Part shown: positions 28,365 to 36,054 of the stretch, piece after piece
How positions within the stretch are numbered: position 1 is the stretch's first letter
How the letters are laid out: each line of letters begins with the position of its first letter
NCBI RefSeq assembly: GCF_003865365.1
Contig: NZ_RQVR01000009.1
Coordinates: 99,564-163,563 of the forward strand
Direction of reading: 5' to 3'
DNA: 64,000 nt
From: Flavobacterium macacae
Lineage (GTDB): Bacteria; Bacteroidota; Bacteroidia; Flavobacteriales; Flavobacteriaceae
Notes under the pieces: model-generated
Database searches by the model: none
What the model saw: the letters and a program-made list of their open reading frames with translations, nothing else
What the model was told of the DNA's origin: nothing
Position numbers and translations under genes: made by a program

Positions 28365-29114
28365 ATGCAAAAAACTACATTCAAAATACTAAGTTTCCTG
28401 TTTTTAATAGCACTTTTTTCTTGCGATTCAGAAAACGCACCCAATTGTTTTCGGACTTCGGGGACCAAAATTACCCAAGAAATCACCGTCGGGAGTTTCG
28501 ATAGAATAAACATTTCACAAGGAATCGAATTAATAATTAAAGAAGGACCAGAAACAAAAGTAATGATCGAATCAGGTCAAAATTTAATAAGCGGAATCAC
28601 CGCTGAAGTTTCTGAAGGGCAATTGTATTTACGAAATTCTAATGGATGTAATTGGGTTCGAGATTACAATGATACAAAGGTTTATGTCACAACGCCAACA
28701 CTTGTCAATGTGTATTCTTCCTCACAATTCGGCGTGAAATCAGACGGGGTCTTAAGTTTTCCGGTTCTTACATTGCAATCAGGAATGTTTTCCAACACCG
28801 CTTCTGGAACATTTGAATTGGAGGTAAATTGCGGCGGTTTGACAGTCGAAGACAACGAAGCCACTTTTTTTAAAGTCACCGGAAATGTTGCAACTTTAAA
28901 TGTGAATTTTTATGATGGTAACGCTCGTTTTGACGGTTCAAATTTAATTGCAGATCAAGTCCACTGTTTTCAAAGAAGTTCCAACGATATCATTGTAAAT
29001 CCAATATCAAAAATATCAGGAACCATTTACAGCACCGGAAACATCGTCTTAAAAAACACGCCATCAATCATCGAAGTCACACAATTATACCAAGGGCATT
29101 TGATTTATCCTTAA
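28365..29114 (+). CDS. Head-GIN domain lipoprotein (DUF2807)
   Basis: A 249-residue envelope lipoprotein: lipobox-like LIALFSCDSEN at residues 14-24, then the head-GIN beta-helix (FDRINISQGIELIIKEG, repeated V.V..P strands, DGNARFDGSNL). The family is common in Bacteroidota; no enzymatic role is known. It converges on a minus-strand lipoprotein gene with only 3 bases between the stops. Confidence 0.85.
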   Translation: MQKTTFKILSFLFLIALFSCDSENAPNCFRTSGTKITQEITVGSFDRINISQGIELIIKEGPETKVMIESGQNLISGITAEVSEGQLYLRNSNGCNWVRDYNDTKVYVTTPTLVNVYSSSQFGVKSDGVLSFPVLTLQSGMFSNTASGTFELEVNCGGLTVEDNEATFFKVTGNVATLNVNFYDGNARFDGSNLIADQVHCFQRSSNDIIVNPISKISGTIYSTGNIVLKNTPSIIEVTQLYQGHLIYP

Positions 29115-29117
29115 AAA

Positions 29118-29513
29118 TTATTTCGTGATTTCTTCGATGAAAGCGTGTGTTGAATTATTCTTGTTGTGGAAAATAACTTCAATTTTATCAAATTGCTTAT
29201 AATTAGAGATTTCAGAACGGGTGTGAGCTAAAACCTTTTCGAGTTGTGGAGCTAGCACATTTTTAGATAGTTCTTTATCTGTAGATATGTGAACGTTAAT
29301 ACTTAAGATATTCGCACTAGATTTAGAGATTAATGTACGTGTAGACTTGTAAGTATAGTTTGCTGTTATGCTGTCGTAATCTGAAAGTTTTGTTTTAAAA
29401 ACTTCCTTGTTTGACGTATATTCTGGGTAAGTTAATTGTGGTTTTGATTCAGATGTTGTACAACTTGAAAGCAGAAATAAGTTAAGTATTGAAAAATAAA
29501 ATATTTTTTTCAT
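29118..29513 (-). CDS. Small lipoprotein downstream of gldA
   Basis: 131 residues with a lipoprotein signal (LFLLSSCTTSES). The mature part has a charged region ending HNKNNSTHAFIEEITK. It starts 13 bases after the gldA stop, so it is probably in the same transcript. No family recognised; a link with gliding motility is only suggested by position. Confidence 0.7.
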   Translation of the reverse strand: MKKIFYFSILNLFLLSSCTTSESKPQLTYPEYTSNKEVFKTKLSDYDSITANYTYKSTRTLISKSSANILSINVHISTDKELSKNVLAPQLEKVLAHTRSEISNYKQFDKIEVIFHNKNNSTHAFIEEITK

Positions 29514-29526
29514 GATTTTTGAAGTT

Positions 29527-30423
29527 TTAGTTTCTAGTAGCGTCTCTAAAAATAGCTTCTAAATTTTTGTTTTTTAAATTCAATTGTAAGGTTTTTAGGC
29601 CGTTATCGTGTGCGAAATCAAAAATCGCCGGACGCATATCCTTTGAAGTTGAAAAAGTCAGTTCCCAAATCATATCGTGCGTGTTGACGATCGAACTTAA
29701 ATTAGGCAGTGTTTTTAACAATTGCTCTTCCACTTTGTAATCAAATTCTACTTCAATAACTTGTTCATTTTCATTCTTCAAGTTGCTGATTTTTTTATCA
29801 GTCACCAATTTTCCTTGGTTAATGATAATCACGCGGTCGCAAATCGCTTCCACTTCTTGCATAATATGTGTAGAAAGAAAAACCGTTTTGTCTTTTCCGA
29901 TATTTTTAATCAATTCACGAATTTCAACCAATTGATTTGGATCCAAACCTGTGGTCGGTTCATCTAAAATCAACACATCAGGATTGTGCAATAAAGCCGT
30001 TGCCAAACCAACACGCTGGCGGTAACCTTTAGATAATTGCCCAATTTTTTTGTGGCTTTCAGGAGTCAAACCCGTCATTTGAATCACTTCGTCAATACGT
30101 GATTTTGCCACTTTATAAACGTCAGCATTAAAAGCCAAATACTCACGAACATACAAATCCAAATACAGCGGATTGTGTTCTGGCAAATAACCCACCGACT
30201 TTTGAACCTCTTTTTGAGAAGTCGAAACATCAAAACCATTTACCGAAGCTTTACCAGAATCTGACGTAATAAAAGTCGTTAAAATCTTCATCAAGGTCGA
30301 TTTTCCGGCACCATTCGGACCTAAAAAACCAACGATTTCACCTTTTTGGATAGAAAAAGAAATGTTATCCAAGGCTTTTTGATTTCCGTAATTTTTTGAA
30401 ATTGATGTAACTTCGATTGACAT
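29527..30423 (-). CDS. gldA: Gliding-motility-associated ABC transporter ATPase
   Basis: A 298-residue ABC ATPase: Walker A GPNGAGKST at about 35-43, signature QLSKGYRQRVGLA, Walker B VLILDEPTTGLDPNQ, and the switch His in STHIMQEVEAI. The length and C-terminal extension (TLQLNLKNKNLEAIFRDAT) match GldA, which with GldF and GldG forms a transporter needed for gliding in some Flavobacterium. gldF/gldG are not adjacent. A minus-strand TACTTTTG (30447-30440) 17 bases upstream is a likely -7 element. Confidence 0.88.
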   Translation of the reverse strand: MSIEVTSISKNYGNQKALDNISFSIQKGEIVGFLGPNGAGKSTLMKILTTFITSDSGKASVNGFDVSTSQKEVQKSVGYLPEHNPLYLDLYVREYLAFNADVYKVAKSRIDEVIQMTGLTPESHKKIGQLSKGYRQRVGLATALLHNPDVLILDEPTTGLDPNQLVEIRELIKNIGKDKTVFLSTHIMQEVEAICDRVIIINQGKLVTDKKISNLKNENEQVIEVEFDYKVEEQLLKTLPNLSSIVNTHDMIWELTFSTSKDMRPAIFDFAHDNGLKTLQLNLKNKNLEAIFRDATRN

Positions 30424-30455
30424 AATTTGTGATTTTGAACAAAAGTAATAAAAAG

Positions 30456-30490
30456 GAGTTATGAATTAGGAATTATGAGTTATGAATTGC
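30456..30490. repeat. Heptad-periodic repeat upstream of gldA
   Basis: Units GAGTTAT, GAATTAG, GAATTAT, GAGTTAT, GAATTGC in a strict 7-base period. The array covers the position where the -33 element of gldA would be. Confidence 0.75.
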
Positions 30491-30612
30491 GCTTTAGGAA
30501 AGGTAAAATCTAATTTCTAAATCGATGTAGTTTAAATATTTCCTAAAATTTCAAAAGCTTTTCTAAAACGTAAAATAAAATTTTCTACTTTAGCCAAATA
30601 ACAAAACAAAAA

Positions 30613-30690
30613 ATGCAAAGCAACCGTTTTTATTTTAGCAATTCTTTTTATTTCTGGAAACAGAAACGGGATTGTTGTGTTGTTATCTAA
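30613..30690 (+). CDS. Aromatic leader peptide of the pheA operon
   Basis: A 25-residue peptide whose first part reads MQSNRFYFSNSFYFW, seven Phe/Tyr/Trp within ten residues, followed by KQKRDCCVVI and TAA. It precedes a terminator hairpin ten bases before pheA. CGGGATT at 30667-30673 is complementary to AATCCCG at 30720-30726, the left arm of that terminator, giving the alternative antiterminator. A ribosome held at the aromatic codons would favour antitermination; one reaching the stop codon covers 30667-30673 and lets the terminator form. This is classical attenuation logic. Confidence 0.85.
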   Translation: MQSNRFYFSNSFYFWKQKRDCCVVI

Positions 30691-30718
30691 ATAGAAAATA
30701 TTTAATAAAATAATATAG

Positions 30719-30748
30719 AAATCCCGATGAAAGTCGGGATTTTTTTTT
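30719..30748 (+). terminator. Attenuator terminator before pheA
   Basis: Nine-bp stem AAATCCCGA / TCGGGATTT, six-base loop, then a T run. It ends about 10 bases before the pheA ATG and overlaps the antiterminator pairing of the leader peptide region. Confidence 0.88.
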
Positions 30749-30758
30749 GCCCAAATTT

Positions 30759-31589
30759 ATGGAAACAAAAATTGCAATTCAAGGAATCAGAGGTTCGTTT
30801 CACCATCAAGTTGCGAATGAATATTTCAGCGAAAGCTTGGAATTAGACGAATGTATGTCGTTTGATGCCTTGGTGAAAAGCCTTGTCGGAAACAAAACGC
30901 AGAAAGCGGTGATGGCTTTAGAGAATTCTATTGCAGGTTCAATTATTCCAAATTATGCGCTGATCGACCGAAACAATTTGCACATAATCGGCGAATATTA
31001 TTTGGACATCCACATGAATTTGATGGTGTTGCCTGGACAGAAAATAGAAGATATTATTGAAGTGCATTCGCATCCAATTGCCCTTTTGCAATGTGGCGAA
31101 TTCTTTAAGAATTACCCAAATATCAAGTTGGTTGAAAGCGTTGATACGGCAGAAACAGCGCAAAGAATTCAAGAAAACCAATTGAAAAATATTGCGGCAG
31201 TTGCCAGTCCGATTGCGGCACAATTATTTGGTTTGGATATTTTGGCTTCTGGAATTCATACGATAAAAAGCAACAAAACGCGCTTCGTGATTTTAAAAAC
31301 AGAGAACAAAGTGTTGCCAAAAGAAGAAATCAACAAAGCATCGATAAAGTTTGAATTAGACGATACTCCGGGAAGTTTGGCTACGATTCTAAATGTGATG
31401 AACAATTGCAAATTGAACTTGACCAAAATCCAGTCGATGCCGATAATTGAGACGCCTTTTCAGTATTCTTTTTTTGTGGATGTGGTTTTTGAAAAATACA
31501 AGCATTATGAAAAAGCGAAGAATATTTTGCAATTGATGACCACCCATTTTAAGGTTTTGGGAGAATACAAAAACGGAAGAAAAGATTAG
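30759..31589 (+). CDS. pheA: Prephenate dehydratase
   Basis: Converts prephenate to phenylpyruvate (Phe synthesis). 276 residues from ATG 30759; the in-frame TTG at 30747 lies in the attenuator T run and is rejected. The catalytic TRF motif is seen as NKTRFVIL near residue 175 and a C-terminal ACT domain for Phe feedback spans about 190-270 (FELDDTPGSLATILNVM). First gene of the aromatic unit controlled by the leader peptide; only 3 bases separate it from the aminotransferase. Confidence 0.93.
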   Translation: METKIAIQGIRGSFHHQVANEYFSESLELDECMSFDALVKSLVGNKTQKAVMALENSIAGSIIPNYALIDRNNLHIIGEYYLDIHMNLMVLPGQKIEDIIEVHSHPIALLQCGEFFKNYPNIKLVESVDTAETAQRIQENQLKNIAAVASPIAAQLFGLDILASGIHTIKSNKTRFVILKTENKVLPKEEINKASIKFELDDTPGSLATILNVMNNCKLNLTKIQSMPIIETPFQYSFFVDVVFEKYKHYEKAKNILQLMTTHFKVLGEYKNGRKD

Positions 31590-31592
31590 ATT

Positions 31593-32774
31593 ATGAGTAC
31601 TGCAATTATAGATAACGACCTGGTTTTGGAAAAAGGATTCGCCAACCGCTTGAACACCGTGGAGGAATATTACTTTTCGAAGAAACTTCGTGAAGTGCGA
31701 CAAATGCTTTTTGAAGGAAAGCCAGTCATCAATATGGGAATTGGAAGTCCTGATTTATTGCCTCCGAAAAGCGCCGTTGAAGCGATGAAGAATGCAATGG
31801 ACGATGAAAAAGCACACGAATACCAAAGCTATCAAGGATTACCGGAATTACGAAAAGGATTTGCCGATTTCTATGAAAAGCAGTTTGATGTTTCGTTGGA
31901 TTTAAATTCCGAAATTTTGCCTTTGATGGGTTCCAAAGAAGGAATTATGCACATTTCATTGGCTTTTTTAAACGAAGGTGATGAGGTTTTGATTCCAAAT
32001 CCGGGATATCCGACCTATGCTTCCGTGACAAATTTGGTTGGAGCAAAATCGGTTTTATATGATTTATCGGAAGAAAATAACTGGCAACCGAATTTAGATT
32101 TGTTGGAGAAAAAAGATTTATCGAAAGTGAAACTGATGTGGATCAATTATCCCAATATGCCAACGGGAGCAAATGGGAATTTAGATTTATTAGAGAAATT
32201 AATTGCTTTTGCCAAGAAACATCAGATTGTTTTGGTCAACGACAATCCGTATAGTTTTGTTTTAAATAACAATCCAATGTCGATTTTTCAAATGGAAGGA
32301 GCAAAAGATATTGCATTAGAATTAAATTCTTTGAGTAAAACCTTCAATATGTCTGGCTGGCGAATCGGAATGGTTTCGGGAAAAAAAGAATTCATCGATG
32401 CGATTTTAAAGGTGAAAAGTAATATGGACAGCGGGATGTTTTACGGAATCCAGAAAGGAGCGATCGAAGCCTTGAAATTAGGAAAAGAGTGGTTCGATTC
32501 GCAAAACTTGATTTATGAAAAAAGAAGAAAATTAATTTTTCAGTTGGCCGAAAAACTGAATTGCACGTATGATAAAAAAGCTGTCGGGATGTTTGTTTGG
32601 GCAAAATTACCTTTAGAAATAAATTCGTCAGAAGAATTCATTGATGCGATTTTAATCGAAAAAAACATTTTCATCACACCTGGAACTATTTTCGGAAGCA
32701 ATGGAGAAGGTTACATCAGATTTTCGTTGTGCATTAAAGAAGAAAAAATTCAAGAAGCGATAAAAAGGCTTTAA
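31593..32774 (+). CDS. PLP-dependent aminotransferase (aromatic amino acid type)
   Basis: A 393-residue fold-type I aminotransferase: NPGYPTY, a PLP-contact region VNDNPYSF, and the Schiff-base Lys in SLSKTFNMSGWRIG. Sitting between pheA and DAHP synthase in the attenuated unit, it most likely transaminates phenylpyruvate or hydroxyphenylpyruvate (inference). A prephenate dehydrogenase gene (tyrA), which often follows in related genomes, is absent here. Confidence 0.88.
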   Translation: MSTAIIDNDLVLEKGFANRLNTVEEYYFSKKLREVRQMLFEGKPVINMGIGSPDLLPPKSAVEAMKNAMDDEKAHEYQSYQGLPELRKGFADFYEKQFDVSLDLNSEILPLMGSKEGIMHISLAFLNEGDEVLIPNPGYPTYASVTNLVGAKSVLYDLSEENNWQPNLDLLEKKDLSKVKLMWINYPNMPTGANGNLDLLEKLIAFAKKHQIVLVNDNPYSFVLNNNPMSIFQMEGAKDIALELNSLSKTFNMSGWRIGMVSGKKEFIDAILKVKSNMDSGMFYGIQKGAIEALKLGKEWFDSQNLIYEKRRKLIFQLAEKLNCTYDKKAVGMFVWAKLPLEINSSEEFIDAILIEKNIFITPGTIFGSNGEGYIRFSLCIKEEKIQEAIKRL

Positions 32775-32821
32775 ATAAAAACCTTTGCAGACTTTGGTTA
32801 AAACAAAAACTAAATAATAAC

Positions 32822-32829
32822 TAACTTTG
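32822..32829 (+). promoter_or_regulatory. Internal -7 promoter element (TAACTTTG)
   Basis: Exact TAnnTTTG match 28 bases before the DAHP synthase ATG; a TTTG lies at 32793-32796, a slightly long 25-base spacing. It may give the downstream gene transcription independent of the Phe attenuator. Confidence 0.5.
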
Positions 32830-32856
32830 GGAACTCCAAAGAAATCAAAAATAAAA

Positions 32857-33939
32857 ATGGAAAATTCAAAACAATTAAGAACGTGGTTAGATGATTTCAA
32901 TTTGTCTCATCCATTAGTAATAGCGGGACCTTGCAGTGCAGAAACCGAAGAGCAAGTGTTGAAAATTGCTCACGAATTAAAAAATTCTGACGTCAGCATT
33001 TACCGTGCAGGAATCTGGAAGCCAAGAACGCGTCCGGGTGGTTTTGAAGGCGTTGGTGCCATCGGGTTAAAATGGCTCCAGAAAGCAAAAGCCGAAACAG
33101 GATTGCTGATGGCGACAGAAGTGGCGAACGCCAATCACGTGAAATTGGCTTTGGAACACGATATTGACGTTTTGTGGATTGGAGCGAGAACGACTGTAAA
33201 TCCGTTTGCGGTTCAAGAAATTGCAGACGCGTTGAAAAATACCGATAAAATCGTCTTGGTGAAAAATCCAGTTAATCCAGATTTGGCTTTGTGGCTTGGC
33301 GGTGTGGAACGTTTGTACAACGCCGGAATCAAGAAATTAGGCGTAATCCACAGAGGATTTTCTACCTATGAAAAAACAAAATACAGAAATATTCCGGAAT
33401 GGCAATTGGCAATTGAATTGCAAAACCGTTTTCCAGATTTGCCTTTGATTTGCGATCCGTCGCACATTACCGGAAAGCGCGATATGATTCAAGAAGTTTC
33501 GCAACAAGCGTTAGATTTGAATTATGACGGGTTGATTATCGAGACACACATTGATCCTGATAATGCTTGGAGCGATGCGTTACAACAAGTAACTCCGACG
33601 AAATTAAAGCAGATTTTTGAGGATTTGAAAGTACGGAAAGAAACCGAAGAAGGTTCTGATTACAATCAAAACTTGAGTCGCCTTCGTGTAGATATTGATG
33701 AATATGACACTAAAATTTTAGAAATTCTTGGAAAAAGAATGCAAGTTGCGGATAAAATCGGCGCGTTGAAAAAAGACAAAAATGTAGCTGTTTTGCAAAA
33801 CAAAAGATGGAATGAGATCTTGGGGAAAATGATTTTAGAAGGAGAAGAAAAAGGCTTGAGTGAAGAGTTTATCTTGAGAATTTATAAGGCGATTCACCAA
33901 GAAAGTATCAGTCATCAGGAGAAAGTGATTAATTCTTAG
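32857..33939 (+). CDS. Bifunctional DAHP synthase / chorismate mutase
   Basis: 360 residues from ATG 32857. The N-terminal 260 residues are a KDO8PS-like (type I beta) 3-deoxy-7-phosphoheptulonate synthase (VIAGPCSAET, GIWKPRTRPGGFEG, LICDPSHITGKRD), the first step of the shikimate pathway. The last 90 residues are an AroQ-type chorismate mutase (LSRLRVDIDEYDTKILEIL, RMQVADKIGALKK), the first step towards Phe/Tyr. The fusion joins entry and branch points of the pathway. The gene is followed by a strong terminator. Confidence 0.95.
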   Translation: MENSKQLRTWLDDFNLSHPLVIAGPCSAETEEQVLKIAHELKNSDVSIYRAGIWKPRTRPGGFEGVGAIGLKWLQKAKAETGLLMATEVANANHVKLALEHDIDVLWIGARTTVNPFAVQEIADALKNTDKIVLVKNPVNPDLALWLGGVERLYNAGIKKLGVIHRGFSTYEKTKYRNIPEWQLAIELQNRFPDLPLICDPSHITGKRDMIQEVSQQALDLNYDGLIIETHIDPDNAWSDALQQVTPTKLKQIFEDLKVRKETEEGSDYNQNLSRLRVDIDEYDTKILEILGKRMQVADKIGALKKDKNVAVLQNKRWNEILGKMILEGEEKGLSEEFILRIYKAIHQESISHQEKVINS

Positions 33940-33955
33940 CATTTTAATTGGATAA

Positions 33956-33993
33956 AAAAGAACCCGAAAGCATAACGTTTTCGGGTTTTTTTG
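33956..33993 (+). terminator. Terminator of the aromatic unit
   Basis: Stem AACCCGAAA / TTTCGGGTT with eight-base loop and T run, 20 bases after the stop codon. Confidence 0.9.
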
Positions 33994-34071
33994 TTTTTTT
34001 GAAAATAAATATTTTTTCGTCCCAACCTTTTTTACCAACTTGTGCTCTATAATAGTATAACAATCTAATTC

Positions 34072-34374
34072 TTGCAAAATGGAAACGATCATCAGCCAAA
34101 TTATGGGCATAAAGATACCGAAGCTGGCGCACGGTTTTCAAAAGATTTTACACAAGGTTATGGACCAGAACAATATTTGATTCGAAATGCGATAAAAGGA
34201 AAATATCAAATCAAGACGAATTATTTCGGCGAAAGCCGATTGACAGAAAATGGTCCAGCAACGGTAATGGTTGAAATTTATATTACAAAAGCTGGAAAAA
34301 CTTCTAAAACATTAAAAACAATTCAGTTGGGAAAAATAAAAGAGAACGAGATTTTAGCTAAAATTGTTTGGTAA
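34072..34374 (+). pseudogene. C-terminal fragment of a DUF2135-type protein
   Basis: The frame opens at a TTG and encodes about 100 residues matching the tail of DUF2135 proteins (YGHKDTEAGARFSKDFTQ, GYGPEQYLIRNAIKGKY, NYFGES, GPATVMVEIY). There is no signal peptide, promoter or upstream domain, and the terminator of the aromatic unit lies just before it. It is probably the last 3' piece of a larger, deleted gene. Confidence 0.65.
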
Positions 34375-34396
34375 GCATTTCTAAGTTCAATTTTTA

Positions 34397-34442
34397 AAGG
34401 CAAAATTACGCTGTTCACAAGTAAATAGCGTAATTTTGCCTT
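34397..34442. promoter_or_regulatory. Perfect 16-bp inverted repeat carrying TAATTTTG in both directions
   Basis: Arms AAGGCAAAATTACGCT and AGCGTAATTTTGCCTT with a 14-base loop. The right arm contains TAATTTTG (34431-34438), a -7 match for rsgA; the left arm contains the same on the minus strand. It could be an operator-like divergent promoter or a terminator followed by a T6 run near 34447. Confidence 0.6.
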
Positions 34443-34459
34443 CTATGTTTTTTAGGAGA

Positions 34460-34487
34460 AATCTAAAATCTGAAATCTAAAATTTGA
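34460..34487 (+). repeat. Heptad-periodic repeat touching the rsgA start
   Basis: Units AATCTAA, AATCTGA, AATCTAA, AATTTGA in a strict 7-base period; the last base is directly followed by the ATG of rsgA. Confidence 0.8.
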
Positions 34488-35474
34488 ATGACAGGAATTG
34501 TTTATAAATCTACAGGAAGTTGGTACACCGTGAAATCGGAAAATGGCGATTTTATCGAATGCCGCATCAAAGGTAAATTCCGAATGAAAGGAATTAAAAG
34601 TACCAATCCCATTGCCGTTGGTGATGTTGTAGATTTTGAGTTGGATGAAACTTCGGATACTGTAACCGGAGTCATTCACAATATTCACGAAAGAAAGAAT
34701 TATATCGTTCGAAAATCGGTGAATTTGTCACACCAAATGCATATTATTGCGTCCAATTTAGATTACGTTTTTCTATTAATTACAATAAATAATCCGCCGA
34801 CAACTTTCAATTTTATCGATCGTTTTTTGGTTACTGCCGAGGCTTACGGAATCGAAACTATTTTGGTTTTCAATAAAATTGACACTTTAAAAGATGAGGT
34901 GCTTGATGACCAACTTTACATGCAATATGTGTATCAGCAAATTGGTTACAAATGTCTGCGCGTTTCTGCGGCAGAAGGAAAAGGAATTGATGAATTAAAA
35001 GAATTAATGATTGGAAAAACCACTATGTTTTCTGGACATTCTGGTGTTGGAAAATCAACTTTGGTCAATGCGATGGAACCGACTTTGCACTTAAAAACCA
35101 AAACAATTTCAGAGCAAAGTATGCAGGGGCAACACACGACGACTTTTGCAGAAATGTATGATTTGTCTTTTGGAGCAAAAATTATCGACACGCCCGGAAT
35201 CAAAGGTTTTGGAATTGTCGATATGGAAAAATCTGAAATCAGCGGTTATTTCCCAGAGTTTTTTAAGTTGAAAGACCAATGCAAATTTAATAATTGCCTG
35301 CACAAAGACGAGCCAAAATGTGCCGTGAAAGAAGCGCTTGAAAAAGATGAAATTTCGTGGACGCGCTACAACAGCTACTTAAAAATCTTGGAGGGCGATG
35401 AAGACCATTACCGCACAGATGATTATGCCAACGAGCGAGCAGAAAGTGACGAAAACAGAAATAAACAATCTTAA
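34488..35474 (+). CDS. rsgA: Ribosome small subunit-dependent GTPase A
   Basis: 328-residue circularly permuted GTPase acting in late 30S maturation. An N-terminal OB fold (to about 85) precedes the permuted G motifs: G4 FNKID, then G1 GHSGVGKST, G3 DTPGIKGFG. The C-terminal zinc site is visible in CKFNNCLHKDEPKC. Its start codon lies against a heptad repeat and 50 bases after an inverted-repeat promoter. Confidence 0.95.
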   Translation: MTGIVYKSTGSWYTVKSENGDFIECRIKGKFRMKGIKSTNPIAVGDVVDFELDETSDTVTGVIHNIHERKNYIVRKSVNLSHQMHIIASNLDYVFLLITINNPPTTFNFIDRFLVTAEAYGIETILVFNKIDTLKDEVLDDQLYMQYVYQQIGYKCLRVSAAEGKGIDELKELMIGKTTMFSGHSGVGKSTLVNAMEPTLHLKTKTISEQSMQGQHTTTFAEMYDLSFGAKIIDTPGIKGFGIVDMEKSEISGYFPEFFKLKDQCKFNNCLHKDEPKCAVKEALEKDEISWTRYNSYLKILEGDEDHYRTDDYANERAESDENRNKQS

Positions 35475-35548
35475 AAATTGAGTTGCAAAGGCGTTACGTC
35501 TCTAAGACGCAAGTTCTTCCTTCAACCTAAAACCCTACACTTGAAAAA

Positions 35549-36001
35549 ATGAAAGCCGTAATTCAAAGAGTATCTCAAGCTTCCGTAACGATCAATGGAG
35601 AAAAAGTCAGTGAAATTTCAAAAGGATTGCTGGTTTTAATCGGAATTGAAGATGCCGATGCTCAAGAAGATATTCAGTGGCTTTCATCAAAAATCGTCAA
35701 TCTCCGAATCTTTGGAGATGACAATGAGGTGATGAATTTATCCGTAAAAGATTGTGACGGAGATATTATTGTGGTCAGCCAATTTACACTTCAGGCTTCT
35801 ACCAAGAAAGGAAATCGCCCTTCGTATATCAAGGCTTCAAAACCAGAAATTGCGATTCCAATATATGAAAATTTTGTAAGACAAATGCAACTTGACTTAG
35901 GGAAGAAAATTCAGACAGGCGAGTTTGGTGCTGACATGAAAGTTTCGTTGTTAAATGACGGGCCAGTTACTATTATCATTGACACTAAAAATAAAGAGTA
36001 A
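35549..36001 (+). CDS. dtd: D-aminoacyl-tRNA deacylase
   Basis: 150 residues, standard Dtd length. The two active-site motifs are present: SQFTLQA in the middle and NDGPVTI near the C terminus. Removes D-amino acids from mischarged tRNA. It starts 74 bases after rsgA and is probably in the same transcript; the next gene has its own promoter. Confidence 0.95.
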   Translation: MKAVIQRVSQASVTINGEKVSEISKGLLVLIGIEDADAQEDIQWLSSKIVNLRIFGDDNEVMNLSVKDCDGDIIVVSQFTLQASTKKGNRPSYIKASKPEIAIPIYENFVRQMQLDLGKKIQTGEFGADMKVSLLNDGPVTIIIDTKNKE

Positions 36002-36006
36002 ATAAG

Positions 36007-36036
36007 TTGTAGATTAGAATAAATATTATATTTTTG
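36007..36036 (+). promoter_or_regulatory. Promoter of the DUF3857 gene pair
   Basis: TTG at 36007-36009, 19-base spacer, then TATTTTTG at 36029-36036, matching the Bacteroidota consensus in both boxes; the ATG is 18 bases further. Confidence 0.65.
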
Positions 36037-36054
36037 GAAAATTAACTTTTTATT

